Of a stretch of 64,000 bases of DNA, positions 56,884-64,000 are shown one piece after another (the stretch's first letter is position 1; every line of letters begins with the position of its first letter). The position numbers were made by a program, and so were the translations under genes. This stretch comes from Piscinibacter gummiphilus (GTDB lineage: Bacteria; Pseudomonadota; Gammaproteobacteria; Burkholderiales; Burkholderiaceae_C), in assembly GCF_032681285.1 (NCBI RefSeq), contig NZ_CP136336.1, positions 2,901,001 through 2,965,000 of the forward strand. Reading direction: 5' to 3'. The notes under the pieces are model-generated. The model ran no database searches, was not told the origin of the DNA, and saw nothing but the letters and a program-made list of their open reading frames with translations.

Positions 56884-57047
56884 GGCGGCGCGGTGCCAAC
56901 GCCGTGCCCTCCGGGGGCCTGACCCTGCAAGTCTTACGTCCTGCCCGACCCAGGCGACGACTTTTTGCCTTCTCGACGTGGCTGGCGGAGCGGTCTGAAG
57001 CAGCACAGACGCGAAAAGCGCGGCATCTGGTTTGCTCAACGGACTTG

Positions 57048-57073
57048 TGGAAAGTGCAATCCGCACTTTTCCA
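57048..57073. repeat. Inverted repeat in the leader of the Wza-like gene
   Basis: TGGAAAGTGC and GCACTTTTCCA face each other across AATCC, with one unpaired base. The repeat lies 11 bases upstream of the ribosome-binding site GGAGAGG (57084-57090) of the exporter gene. It could be an operator, for example of a c-di-GMP-responsive regulator, or an RNA hairpin that affects translation. The remaining ~165 bases back to the cyclase gene show nothing clear. Confidence 0.5.
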
Positions 57074-57098
57074 GCATCGACATGGAGAGGTCCGCCCC

Positions 57099-58496
57099 TT
57101 GTCTGCAGCCGTGATGCGCCGTGTTCTATCTGTCCTGTGTCTCGTCCAAGCCTTGACGCTGGGGGCCTGCGCGCTCAATCAGGCACCCTCTGCGTCCGCG
57201 CCGCTCGCCAACGATTCGATTGCCAAGACGCCCTCGACCAAGGCGCCGGCGCCGAGTGCGAAGGTAAAGGCCGCAAAAGCCGCAGAAGGAAAAGCCGCTG
57301 CTGCGAAGGCCGCACGACAAGCGAAAGCCGAAGCCGCAAGGATCGCCGCTGCAGAACGAGCCGAGGCAGCGAAAGCTGCGGCGGCCGCGAAAGCCGAAGC
57401 TCGCGCAAGAGCCGAAGCCACGGCGAGGGCGGAGGCGGCGGCCAAAGCCGACGCGCTGGCCAAAGCCGCGGCCGCGGCCAGAGCCGAGCGCGTCGCGAGG
57501 GCCGTGGCAAAAGCGCGGGCCGATGCCATGGCGAAAGCCGACGCCGCCGCAAGGGCCGATGCCGAAGCACGAGCGCAGGCTGTGGCGCGATCCGAAGCTG
57601 CAGACAAAGCCGCTGCGACGGCGAAGACCGCAAGCGCGAAACCTGTCGCGCCAGCCCGCCCGCCCGAGTTCGTGGCGGCAGCGTCCCCGCCCGCCACCCA
57701 TGCGATCGCGATGCCCACGTCGCTGGTGCCTCGGCCGACGCCTGCCCAGCCGCTGCCTGCCGAGCCTCGCCGCGACTACGCCGTCGCTGGGGGCGATGTT
57801 CTCCGAATATCCGTGTACCAGAGCCCCGATCTGTCGCTCGACGCACGCGTGTCCGAGAGCGGCACGATCTCCTATCCGCTGCTCGGGCAGGTGTCGGTCG
57901 GAGGGCTGTCCATCGCGCAGGTCGAGGCCGCGATCGCCCGAGGGCTGCGTGACGGCCATTTCCTCAAGCGGCCGCAGGTCGGTGTGCTGCTCCTGGAAGT
58001 CCGCGGGAACCAGGTCTCGGTTCTGGGCATGGCCAACAGACCGGGCCGCTATCCGATCGAGGTCAACGGGATGCTGCTGAGCGAGTTGCTCGCGCTGGCG
58101 GGTGGTGTCGCGCCGGGCGGCAGCGAAGTCGTCACGCTCAGCGGCATCCGTAACGGCCAGCCGTTTCGGCAGCGTGTCGACATCAACGCACTTTTCGCGG
58201 ACGGCGCTGAAAGCAGCAACCCCATGGTGCACAACGGCGACACGCTCTACATCGACCGCCTGCCCAGCGTGTACGTCTATGGAGAGGTTCAGCGCCCCGG
58301 CGCGATCCCGCTCACGCCCGACATGACGCTGATGCAGGCCGTGGCCAGCGGCGGCGGGCTGACGCAACGCGGCACAGAGCGGGGCTTGCGGGTGCACCGG
58401 CGCGACGAGTCGGGCGAGGTCCAGGTGCTGAACCCCGCGATGGACGACGTCCTCAAGCCGGGCGACGTGGTCTACGTGCGCGAAAGCCTCTTCTAG
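57099..58496 (+). CDS. Polysaccharide export lipoprotein (Wza/Poly_export type) with Ala/Lys-rich helical insert
   Basis: 465 aa from a TTG at 57099, which has GGAGAGG at 8-base spacing; the ATG at 57114 is too far from it. Lipobox LGAC (C24). Residues ~55-180 are a low-complexity Ala/Lys/Glu/Arg helix (KAEAARIAAAERAEAAKAAA), reminiscent of TolA domain II. From ~227 comes Poly_export (YAVAGGDVLRISVYQSPDLS, GTISYPLLGQVSVGGL) and SLBB repeats (VSVLGMANRPGRYPI; VYVYGEVQRPGAIPL). Wza-type proteins form the outer-membrane channel for capsule/EPS. No other polysaccharide gene is nearby. The insert is not part of ordinary Wza. Confidence 0.88.
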   Translation: MSAAVMRRVLSVLCLVQALTLGACALNQAPSASAPLANDSIAKTPSTKAPAPSAKVKAAKAAEGKAAAAKAARQAKAEAARIAAAERAEAAKAAAAAKAEARARAEATARAEAAAKADALAKAAAAARAERVARAVAKARADAMAKADAAARADAEARAQAVARSEAADKAAATAKTASAKPVAPARPPEFVAAASPPATHAIAMPTSLVPRPTPAQPLPAEPRRDYAVAGGDVLRISVYQSPDLSLDARVSESGTISYPLLGQVSVGGLSIAQVEAAIARGLRDGHFLKRPQVGVLLLEVRGNQVSVLGMANRPGRYPIEVNGMLLSELLALAGGVAPGGSEVVTLSGIRNGQPFRQRVDINALFADGAESSNPMVHNGDTLYIDRLPSVYVYGEVQRPGAIPLTPDMTLMQAVASGGGLTQRGTERGLRVHRRDESGEVQVLNPAMDDVLKPGDVVYVRESLF

Positions 58497-58503
58497 GCAT
58501 CCC

Positions 58504-61398
58504 CTAGCCGCACTGCCCCACGTAACCACAGGCGGTGCAGAAATCGCAGCCGTCCTTGTGGATCACGTTAGGGTTGCCGCATTCGGGGCACACCTTGCCG
58601 CTGATGAGCAACGGCGTGGCGCCGGGGCGGTCTTCGGGTGCTTCGAGCACGCCCATGTCGCGCACCGGGTAGCCCTCTTCGGTCAGCACGCCCAGCATGG
58701 CGTAGCGGTGGATGATGAGCCGCGCGAGGTAGGCCACCGTCGACGGCCACGTCTGCTGGCGCCGCTCGCCGTGGGGCAGGCCGGGCACGAAGGCCATGAA
58801 GTGACCAAGGGGCTCGGCATAGTTCAAGAGCTTGCGCAGCTTCATGCCGATCCAGGCCGGGTCGATCACGCGCATGTCGAGCGAGAGCACGCGCGCCAGG
58901 CCATCGAGGGCTCGCGGGTAGTTGCCCGAGAAACCCACCGCGCACGGGCGCGTGACGGCCACGCCGTCGGGGCCGGGCAGCGTCACCTCCTTCAGCGTGA
59001 GCGTGAAGGCTTCGTCGGTGGCTGGGTTGTGCACGTCGACCGCCCACGCGAGCGTGCCCGAGGGGCCGGTGTGCGGCTCGTCGCGCGCAAACATCGCATC
59101 GATCACCGGCGTGGAGGCTTTGCCGCCCAATCTCGGCAGCGCCTTGAGCTGCTCGCAGCGCCAGCGGATCACCGCGGCGGTCGCCGCCACCACGCCGGGG
59201 AAGAGGCGACGCTCGCCGTTGGGCGGGAACGGCATCTCGAAGGCCCGCTCCTCGGCCACGGTGGCCAGCACGTCGAGCTTGAGCTGCAGCCACGCTGGGT
59301 CGTTGGCGCGCAGGTCCATCGACAAGGTCTTGGCCAGTGCGCCCAGTCCACGCGGCTGCTCGGCGCCGTTGACCCACACCTCGAAGGGCTTGGGCGCGCC
59401 GTCTTCACCGGCCAGTTCGCCGACGAAGAGCGCGAACTCGCCGAACGGGTGGTGGACCATGAAGGTCCACGCGGCGTTGCCCCCGGGCAGCTCGGGCCGG
59501 CCGGGCCAGCGCAAGGACGACAGCACCGGCGCGGGCAGGCGGTCGAGCGCGAGGCGCTGGTTGGCGTCGTTGAGCGTCATCACGGCTGGGCCGGACTTTT
59601 GACCTTGGGGCGTGGTGCTCAGCACCGAGCCCAGCACCGCGTTGGGCCGGTAGGTCGCCAGCCCCTTCAGGCCCGACTGCCAGGCCTGCATGTAGAGGTT
59701 CTGGAAATCGGCATACGGGTAGTCGGCCGGCACGTTGACGGTCTTGGAGATGGCGGTGTCGATGCACGGCGCCACCGCGGCCACCATCGCGGCGTGGTCT
59801 TGCGCACTCATCTCGAGCGCCGTCACGAAGGCTGGCGTGAGCGGTGCGTCGTCACCCTTCAGGTGGCGGTAGAGGCGCCACGCGTGGTCTTCGACCGCGT
59901 ATTCCTTGAAGCCGCCGTCGGGCATGCGCTTCTTGCGGGTGTAGCTCCAGCTGAACGGGGGTTCGATGCCGTTGCTGGCGTTGTCGGCGAACGCAAGGCT
60001 GATGGTCCCGGTGGGCGCGATCGACAGCAGGTGCGAGTTGCGCAGCCCGTGTGCGCGGATGCGCTCGCGCAGGCGCTGCGGCAGGCGTGAGGCGAAGTTG
60101 CCCTTGCGCAGGAAGAGGTCGGCGTTGAAGAGCGGAAAGGCGCCGCGCTCCTGCGCGAGGTCGACCGACGCGTCGTAGGCCGCATCGCGCATCACCTCGG
60201 AGATGCGGCGCGCCATCGCGCGGGCCTCGGGCGTGTCGTAACGCAGGTTGAGCATGATGAGCGCGTCGCCCAGGCCGGTGAAGCCGAGGCCCACGCGCCG
60301 CTTGTTGCGCGCTTCCTCCTGCTGCTGCGGCAGGGGCCAGACGGTCACGTCGAGCACGTTGTCGAGCATGCGCACCGACACCTTGCACAGCTTCGCGAAG
60401 CTTTCGTCATCGAAGCGCGCAGTGGGCTCGAAGGGGTCGAGCACGAAGTGCGTGAGGTCGATGGAGCCGAGGCAGCAGCAGCCATAGGGAGGCAGCGGCT
60501 GCTCGGCGCAGGGGTTGGTGCTGGCGATGGTCTCGCAGTACGAGAGGTTGTTGTCGGCGTTGATGCGGTCGAGGAAGAGCACGCCCGGCTCGGCGTGGTC
60601 GTAGGTCGACCGCATGACCTGCTCCCACAGGTCGCGCGCGCGCACCTTGCGGTAGACCCACACGCCACCGGCCTGGTGGGCGCCGCCCTCCTTTTGCGCC
60701 ACGCCCGGCTCGGCGCGGTGCACGAGCGCGAAGTCGGTGTCGGCCTGCACGGCTTCCATGAAGGCGTCGGTCACACCGACCGAGATGTTGAAGTTCTTCA
60801 GATCGCCTTCGTCCTTGGCGTGGATGAACTCCTCGATGTCGGGGTGGTCGCAACGCAGCACGCCCATCTGCGCGCCGCGTCGGGCACCGGCCGATTCGAC
60901 GGTCTCGCAGGACCTGTCGAACACGCGCATGTAGCTCACCGGCCCGGAGGCACTGCTCTGCGTGCTGCCCACCCAGGCGCCGCGCGGGCGGATGCGGCTG
61001 AAGTCGTAGCCCACGCCGCCGCCGCGGCGCATGGTCTCGGCCGCCTCGGTGAGCGCGATGTAGATACCGGGGTGGCCGTCGTCCACATGCGAGATGGAGT
61101 CACCCACGGGCTGCACGAAGCAGTTGATGAGCGTGGCCGACAGCTCGGTGCCGGCCGCCGACTGGATGCGCCCCGCCGGCACGAAGCCCTGGCGCAGGGC
61201 CTGGGCGAAACGCTCTTCCCACTGCGGGCGTGCCGCACCCGGCTCGGCCTGCGCGAGCGCGCGCGCGACGCGCTGGCACACGGCGGCGATGCTGCGCTCG
61301 TCGCCCTTGGCGTATTTCTCGATCAGCACTTCCTCGCTGATCTCCTGCGCCGGAAGGTTGGCGCGCGTGTGGGCGGTCTGGGCAGTGGTGTCTTGCAT
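58504..61398 (-). CDS. nrdJ: Adenosylcobalamin-dependent (class II) ribonucleotide reductase
   Basis: 964 aa from the ATG at 61398. It reduces ribonucleotides to deoxyribonucleotides using B12 rather than an oxygen-generated radical, so it works with or without air. Motifs: [20 protein letters not shown], catalytic [16 protein letters not shown] (Asn, Cys, Glu of the radical site), [20 protein letters not shown], and a C-terminal Cys set ([26 protein letters not shown]) that relays electrons or binds zinc. I looked for a cobalamin riboswitch upstream and saw none. An FNR-like site lies 60-73 bases upstream. Confidence 0.95.
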   Translation of the reverse strand: MQDTTAQTAHTRANLPAQEISEEVLIEKYAKGDERSIAAVCQRVARALAQAEPGAARPQWEERFAQALRQGFVPAGRIQSAAGTELSATLINCFVQPVGDSISHVDDGHPGIYIALTEAAETMRRGGGVGYDFSRIRPRGAWVGSTQSSASGPVSYMRVFDRSCETVESAGARRGAQMGVLRCDHPDIEEFIHAKDEGDLKNFNISVGVTDAFMEAVQADTDFALVHRAEPGVAQKEGGAHQAGGVWVYRKVRARDLWEQVMRSTYDHAEPGVLFLDRINADNNLSYCETIASTNPCAEQPLPPYGCCCLGSIDLTHFVLDPFEPTARFDDESFAKLCKVSVRMLDNVLDVTVWPLPQQQEEARNKRRVGLGFTGLGDALIMLNLRYDTPEARAMARRISEVMRDAAYDASVDLAQERGAFPLFNADLFLRKGNFASRLPQRLRERIRAHGLRNSHLLSIAPTGTISLAFADNASNGIEPPFSWSYTRKKRMPDGGFKEYAVEDHAWRLYRHLKGDDAPLTPAFVTALEMSAQDHAAMVAAVAPCIDTAISKTVNVPADYPYADFQNLYMQAWQSGLKGLATYRPNAVLGSVLSTTPQGQKSGPAVMTLNDANQRLALDRLPAPVLSSLRWPGRPELPGGNAAWTFMVHHPFGEFALFVGELAGEDGAPKPFEVWVNGAEQPRGLGALAKTLSMDLRANDPAWLQLKLDVLATVAEERAFEMPFPPNGERRLFPGVVAATAAVIRWRCEQLKALPRLGGKASTPVIDAMFARDEPHTGPSGTLAWAVDVHNPATDEAFTLTLKEVTLPGPDGVAVTRPCAVGFSGNYPRALDGLARVLSLDMRVIDPAWIGMKLRKLLNYAEPLGHFMAFVPGLPHGERRQQTWPSTVAYLARLIIHRYAMLGVLTEEGYPVRDMGVLEAPEDRPGATPLLISGKVCPECGNPNVIHKDGCDFCTACGYVGQCG

Positions 61399-61457
61399 GG
61401 TGCGGGGTCTCCTCGTCGTCGGTGGCGCACGGTACGAGCGTGCAGCATCCGGCGTCA

Positions 61458-61471
61458 TTGACGTGCATCAG
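61458..61471 (-). promoter_or_regulatory. FNR/Anr-like site upstream of nrdJ
   Basis: TTGACGTGCATCAG has the TTGAt-N4-aTCAA layout with one mismatch in each half. Its centre is 41.5 bases upstream of a position (~61423) where transcription toward nrdJ could start, with a TACCGT -10-like hexamer at 61429-61434. This is the class II spacing of FNR activators. Oxygen-limited induction would suit an oxygen-independent reductase. Evidence is one near-match only. Confidence 0.35.
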
Positions 61472-61555
61472 TCGACTGTGAGGCATCGAAGGCCCTTGAC
61501 CCACCGCAAGACCCCGCGCGCATCATGCGCATAGCCTCGGCACCCGCATGGGGCC

Positions 61556-61915
61556 CTACGTGCGCAGCACCTCCTCCTTCATCGAATAGAGCACGCCCAC
61601 CACTTCGCCGACCACGGACGGCGCGTGACCCTGGCCCTGCAGCGAGGCCACGATGTCGTCGATGGCGGCCATGAATTCCTGCTCGCTGATGTTCATGCCC
61701 GCGTGCGCCGCCCGCATGCTGCGGCCCTCGTAGTGCTGCGGGCCCCCCGAGCCCATGCAGAAGAACTGCGTGCCGAGCTGCTTGAGGCGCGGCAAGTCCT
61801 TGCCACGAAAGCGCGGGGCCAGGAGGGGATTGGCCGCGTGGCGGTCGAGGGCGTCTTCGACCACGGCGGCGATGCGCTCGGCGCCGCCCAGGCGCTGGTA
61901 GAGGGTGTCTTGCAT
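61556..61915 (-). CDS. Truncated haemoglobin (group I-like)
   Basis: 119 aa from the ATG at 61915, preceded by AAGGACA. Globin landmarks: LYQRLGGAERIAAVVEDAL at the N-terminus, Phe-Phe (QFFCMGSGGP) and the proximal His in RAAHAGMNISEQEF (H71). The 2-on-2 globins bind O2 or NO and protect against nitrosative stress or deliver oxygen. It lies upstream of nrdJ on the same strand, 157 bases away, and is divergent from the BTAD regulator. Confidence 0.88.
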   Translation of the reverse strand: MQDTLYQRLGGAERIAAVVEDALDRHAANPLLAPRFRGKDLPRLKQLGTQFFCMGSGGPQHYEGRSMRAAHAGMNISEQEFMAAIDDIVASLQGQGHAPSVVGEVVGVLYSMKEEVLRT

Positions 61916-62035
61916 GGCGATGTCCTTGCGGGAGAAGGGTTGAGGGAAACGCCAGCATCGCGAGCGGGCGTTCCTGAAGCGTTCCTCGGCCTGCCACTGG
62001 TTGTGGCGCGCCGTCGTGCTCGGCACACTGCCGCC

Positions 62036-64000
62036 ATGGACAGCCGCATCCCCTCTGCCGTCGACCCCTCGCAGGTCGAGGCGCACCTGCTTGGCACCTT
62101 CAGCGTCACCGTGGGCGGCACCCGCCTCGCCGACGAGCGCTGGCCGAGTCTGCGATCCGCGCATCTCGTTCAGCTGCTGGCGCTGGCGCCGCAGCACCAC
62201 CTGGCGCGAGACCAGGTCATCGAATGCCTGTGGCCGCACCTCGACCCGGACGCCGGCGCCGCCAACCTTCGCAAGGCGGCGCACCACGCCCGCCAGGCGC
62301 TCGGCCGGCAGGATGGCGTGGTGCTGCAAGGCGGACAGGTGCAGCTCGCACCGGCGTCGCGAGTCGTCGTCGATGCCGTCGCCTTCGAGCAGCAGGCACA
62401 GGCCGCGCTGGCGTCGAGCGAGGCGCAGGCCTGCGCCGCGGCGGCCGATCTGTACACCGGCGACCTGCTGCCCGCCGCACGCTACGAACCCTGGACAGAA
62501 AGCGCCCGCGAACGGCTGCGCTCCCTGCAGACCGCCCTGCTGCGCGCCGCCGGCCGCTGGGAGGCGCTGGCCATGTTCGAGCCGACCGACGAGCCGGCAC
62601 ACCGCGAGCTCATGGCGCAGGCGCTCGAATCGGGCAACCGGGCGGTGGCGATCCGCTGGTACGCACGGCTGCGCCAGGCGCTGCAACAGGAGCTGGGCGT
62701 GCGGCCCGACGCTGCCACGCAGGCGCTCTACCGCCGCGCGATCGAGGGCCTGGAGCGAAGCGGCCCGATGCTGGTCGGCCGTGCGCTGACGCGTGCGCGC
62801 ATCGATGCCTGGGCCGGCATGCCCCCACGCGAGCGGCCCGCGGGTCTTGTCGTGCACGGGCCGGCGGGCATCGGCAAATCGGCACTGGGCCGCGAGACGG
62901 CGAGCGAGCTGCGCGCTGCGGGGTGGACGGTGATCGAGGTCGCCGCCGCGTTGCCGGGCCGCTCGTTCGCGGCGTTGGCCGCGACGGTCGAGCCGCTGAT
63001 CGTCGCCCGCCCGGAGTTGCTCGACGCGATCGGCCCCGCCGCGCGCTCGGTGCTGGCCCTGCTCACCCCGCTGGCCCTGCCCGCCGCGCCCCTGCCCGGG
63101 CCGCTCGGGCGGCACCAGTTGATCGGCGCGGTGCGGCGCCTGCTGTTGGCTGCCGCTGAGGGCCGCGATGTGCTGCTCCTGATCGACGACGCTCATTGGC
63201 TCGACGAGGCCGAGGTCGACGTGGTGATGCACCTCGCCTCGTCGGGCGCGCCGCTCTTCGTCTGGCTCGCGGCGCGGCCGCCGGCGGCCGGCTCGCCCCT
63301 CGCGCGCGGCGCGGCGCGCCTCGTGGCCGGTGGGCGGATGCAGGCGATCGACCTGGAGCCGCTCGCCGACGACGACATCCGCCTGCTCGCGGCTCAGGCG
63401 AGCCCCGCACCGCTTGCACCCGAGCTCGTCGATCGCATCGTGGCGCTGGCCGAGGGCAACCCCTTCGTGGCCACGGAGCTGCTGCGCGCCGCGGCACAGC
63501 CGGGCGCACGGTTGCCAGCCAGCGTGGCCGAGGCCATCACCAAGCGGCTGTGCGACCTGCCCGATGCGGCCCTCGACCTGCTGCGCCGTCTGGCGCTGGC
63601 CAACGACAGCTTCGATGCCCCGATGGCGGTGACGCTGGCACCCGCCGGCGAGGCGCAGGCCTTTGCGGTGCTCGATGCCGCACTGGCGAGTGGCGTGCTG
63701 GTGGTCGACGACGCGCGCTACCTCTTCCGTCACGAGCTGGTGCGGCAGGCGCTCATCGAACAGGTGGCACCGCACCGACGGCTGAAGCTGCACCGCGAGA
63801 TCGCGCCTCGGCTGGCCGAGCTCGACGTGCCGGCTGCGCTCGTCGCGCGGCACTGGTTCGACGGTGGCAGCGTGGCCGAGGCCGTGCCCTGGCTGCTCGC
63901 CGCGGCCCACGAGGCCCTGCGCGTGGCCGCTTTCAGCGACGCGCTGCGCCACCTCGAGCCGGTGCTCGCGCATGCGCCATCTCACGCCGAGGCTTTGCGC
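62036..64000 (+). CDS. BTAD/SARP-type regulator with AAA/NACHT-like ATPase, cut by window edge
   Basis: The frame is open from the ATG at 62036 to the right edge (at least 655 aa). An N-terminal winged-helix OmpR/SARP-like DNA-binding region (HLLGTFSVTVGG, LVQLLALAPQHHLARDQVIECLWP) leads to a bacterial transcriptional activator domain (AADLYTGDLLP to GVRPDAATQALYRRAI). Then an ATPase follows: Walker A GPAGIGKSA, Walker B VLLLIDDAHWLD, and helical winged segments. The C-terminus, probably TPR repeats, lies outside. Such large regulators integrate ligand or protein signals; the target is unknown. The divergent globin gene is 120 bases away. Confidence 0.85.
   Translation, partial: MDSRIPSAVDPSQVEAHLLGTFSVTVGGTRLADERWPSLRSAHLVQLLALAPQHHLARDQVIECLWPHLDPDAGAANLRKAAHHARQALGRQDGVVLQGGQVQLAPASRVVVDAVAFEQQAQAALASSEAQACAAAADLYTGDLLPAARYEPWTESARERLRSLQTALLRAAGRWEALAMFEPTDEPAHRELMAQALESGNRAVAIRWYARLRQALQQELGVRPDAATQALYRRAIEGLERSGPMLVGRALTRARIDAWAGMPPRERPAGLVVHGPAGIGKSALGRETASELRAAGWTVIEVAAALPGRSFAALAATVEPLIVARPELLDAIGPAARSVLALLTPLALPAAPLPGPLGRHQLIGAVRRLLLAAAEGRDVLLLIDDAHWLDEAEVDVVMHLASSGAPLFVWLAARPPAAGSPLARGAARLVAGGRMQAIDLEPLADDDIRLLAAQASPAPLAPELVDRIVALAEGNPFVATELLRAAAQPGARLPASVAEAITKRLCDLPDAALDLLRRLALANDSFDAPMAVTLAPAGEAQAFAVLDAALASGVLVVDDARYLFRHELVRQALIEQVAPHRRLKLHREIAPRLAELDVPAALVARHWFDGGSVAEAVPWLLAAAHEALRVAAFSDALRHLEPVLAHAPSHAEALR

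Noticed and set aside
61399..61555. Cobalamin riboswitch upstream of nrdJ
   Set aside because: I looked for a B12-box-like conserved core and a long structured leader but found neither in the 157 bases available.

Overview
The window is very GC-rich, densely coded chromosomal DNA with strong G/C bias at third codon positions. Gene content suggests a free-living betaproteobacterium of the order Burkholderiales, close to the Rubrivivax/Leptothrix/Rhizobacter group: CueR/CopA copper control, an Omp32-like porin, a PEP-CTERM protein, a B12-dependent ribonucleotide reductase and many hybrid histidine kinases. This placement is inferred from gene families only. I see no rRNA, tRNA, insertion sequence, prophage or CRISPR array, and no stretch over 300 bases without a gene.

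Layout. 1-3.6 kb: end of an AraC regulator, then copA-cueR. 3.7-5.9 kb: a hybrid sensor kinase. 6-10.2 kb: treZ plus a glycogen-debranching enzyme. 10.2-12.8 kb: a YfiR-like protein coupled to a CHASE8-type hybrid kinase. 12.9-14.8 kb: a group of small, probably stress-related genes, including two very short genes. 14.9-19.2 kb: serA, a tandem hairpin repeat, then TetR, flavin reductase and an orphan ABC binding protein. 19.2-24.1 kb: a six-gene periplasmic copper cluster with its own CueR-type promoter. 24-27.5 kb: an amidohydrolase-porin-GST operon behind a perfect 21-bp palindrome. 27.7-35.9 kb: CBS protein, PEP-CTERM protein, alcohol dehydrogenase, NudC, GntR-carboxylesterase, and quinone oxidoreductase-GST. 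36-41.6 kb: a stressosome operon (RsbR, RsbS, RsbT and a kinase/phosphatase fusion) running into two histidine kinases. 41.6-43.2 kb: a Cys-less thiolase with its DUF35 partner. 43.3 kb: a LexA-boxed 26-codon gene. 43.5-46.1 kb: TetR, methyltransferase, AI-2E transporter. 46.1-50.4 kb: a fully overlapping DUF3604/PPIase/HupE-like operon. 50.5-54.4 kb: an oxygenase trio and an MHYT hybrid kinase. 54.5-58.5 kb: two tandem GGDEF proteins and a Wza-like exporter. 58.5-62 kb: nrdJ and a truncated globin. 62-64 kb: a BTAD/ATPase regulator cut by the right edge.

How the parts fit. Copper: CueR is cotranscribed with the CopA exporter. A second promoter of the same architecture fires the periplasmic oxidase/cupredoxin/CusF set, so one regulator probably controls cytoplasmic export and periplasmic detoxification. 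Catabolism: the flavin reductase promoter and the amidohydrolase promoter share a related 21-bp site, suggesting one TetR-type regulon. Signalling: five histidine kinases, a stressosome and two diguanylate cyclases make this a signalling-rich region. The cyclases lie just upstream of an exopolysaccharide exporter.

Most worth following up are the SOS-controlled microprotein at 43.3 kb, the DUF3604/PPIase/HupE-like operon with a Pho-box-like promoter, the stressosome wired to histidine kinases, the YfiR-histidine kinase pair, and the shared operator.
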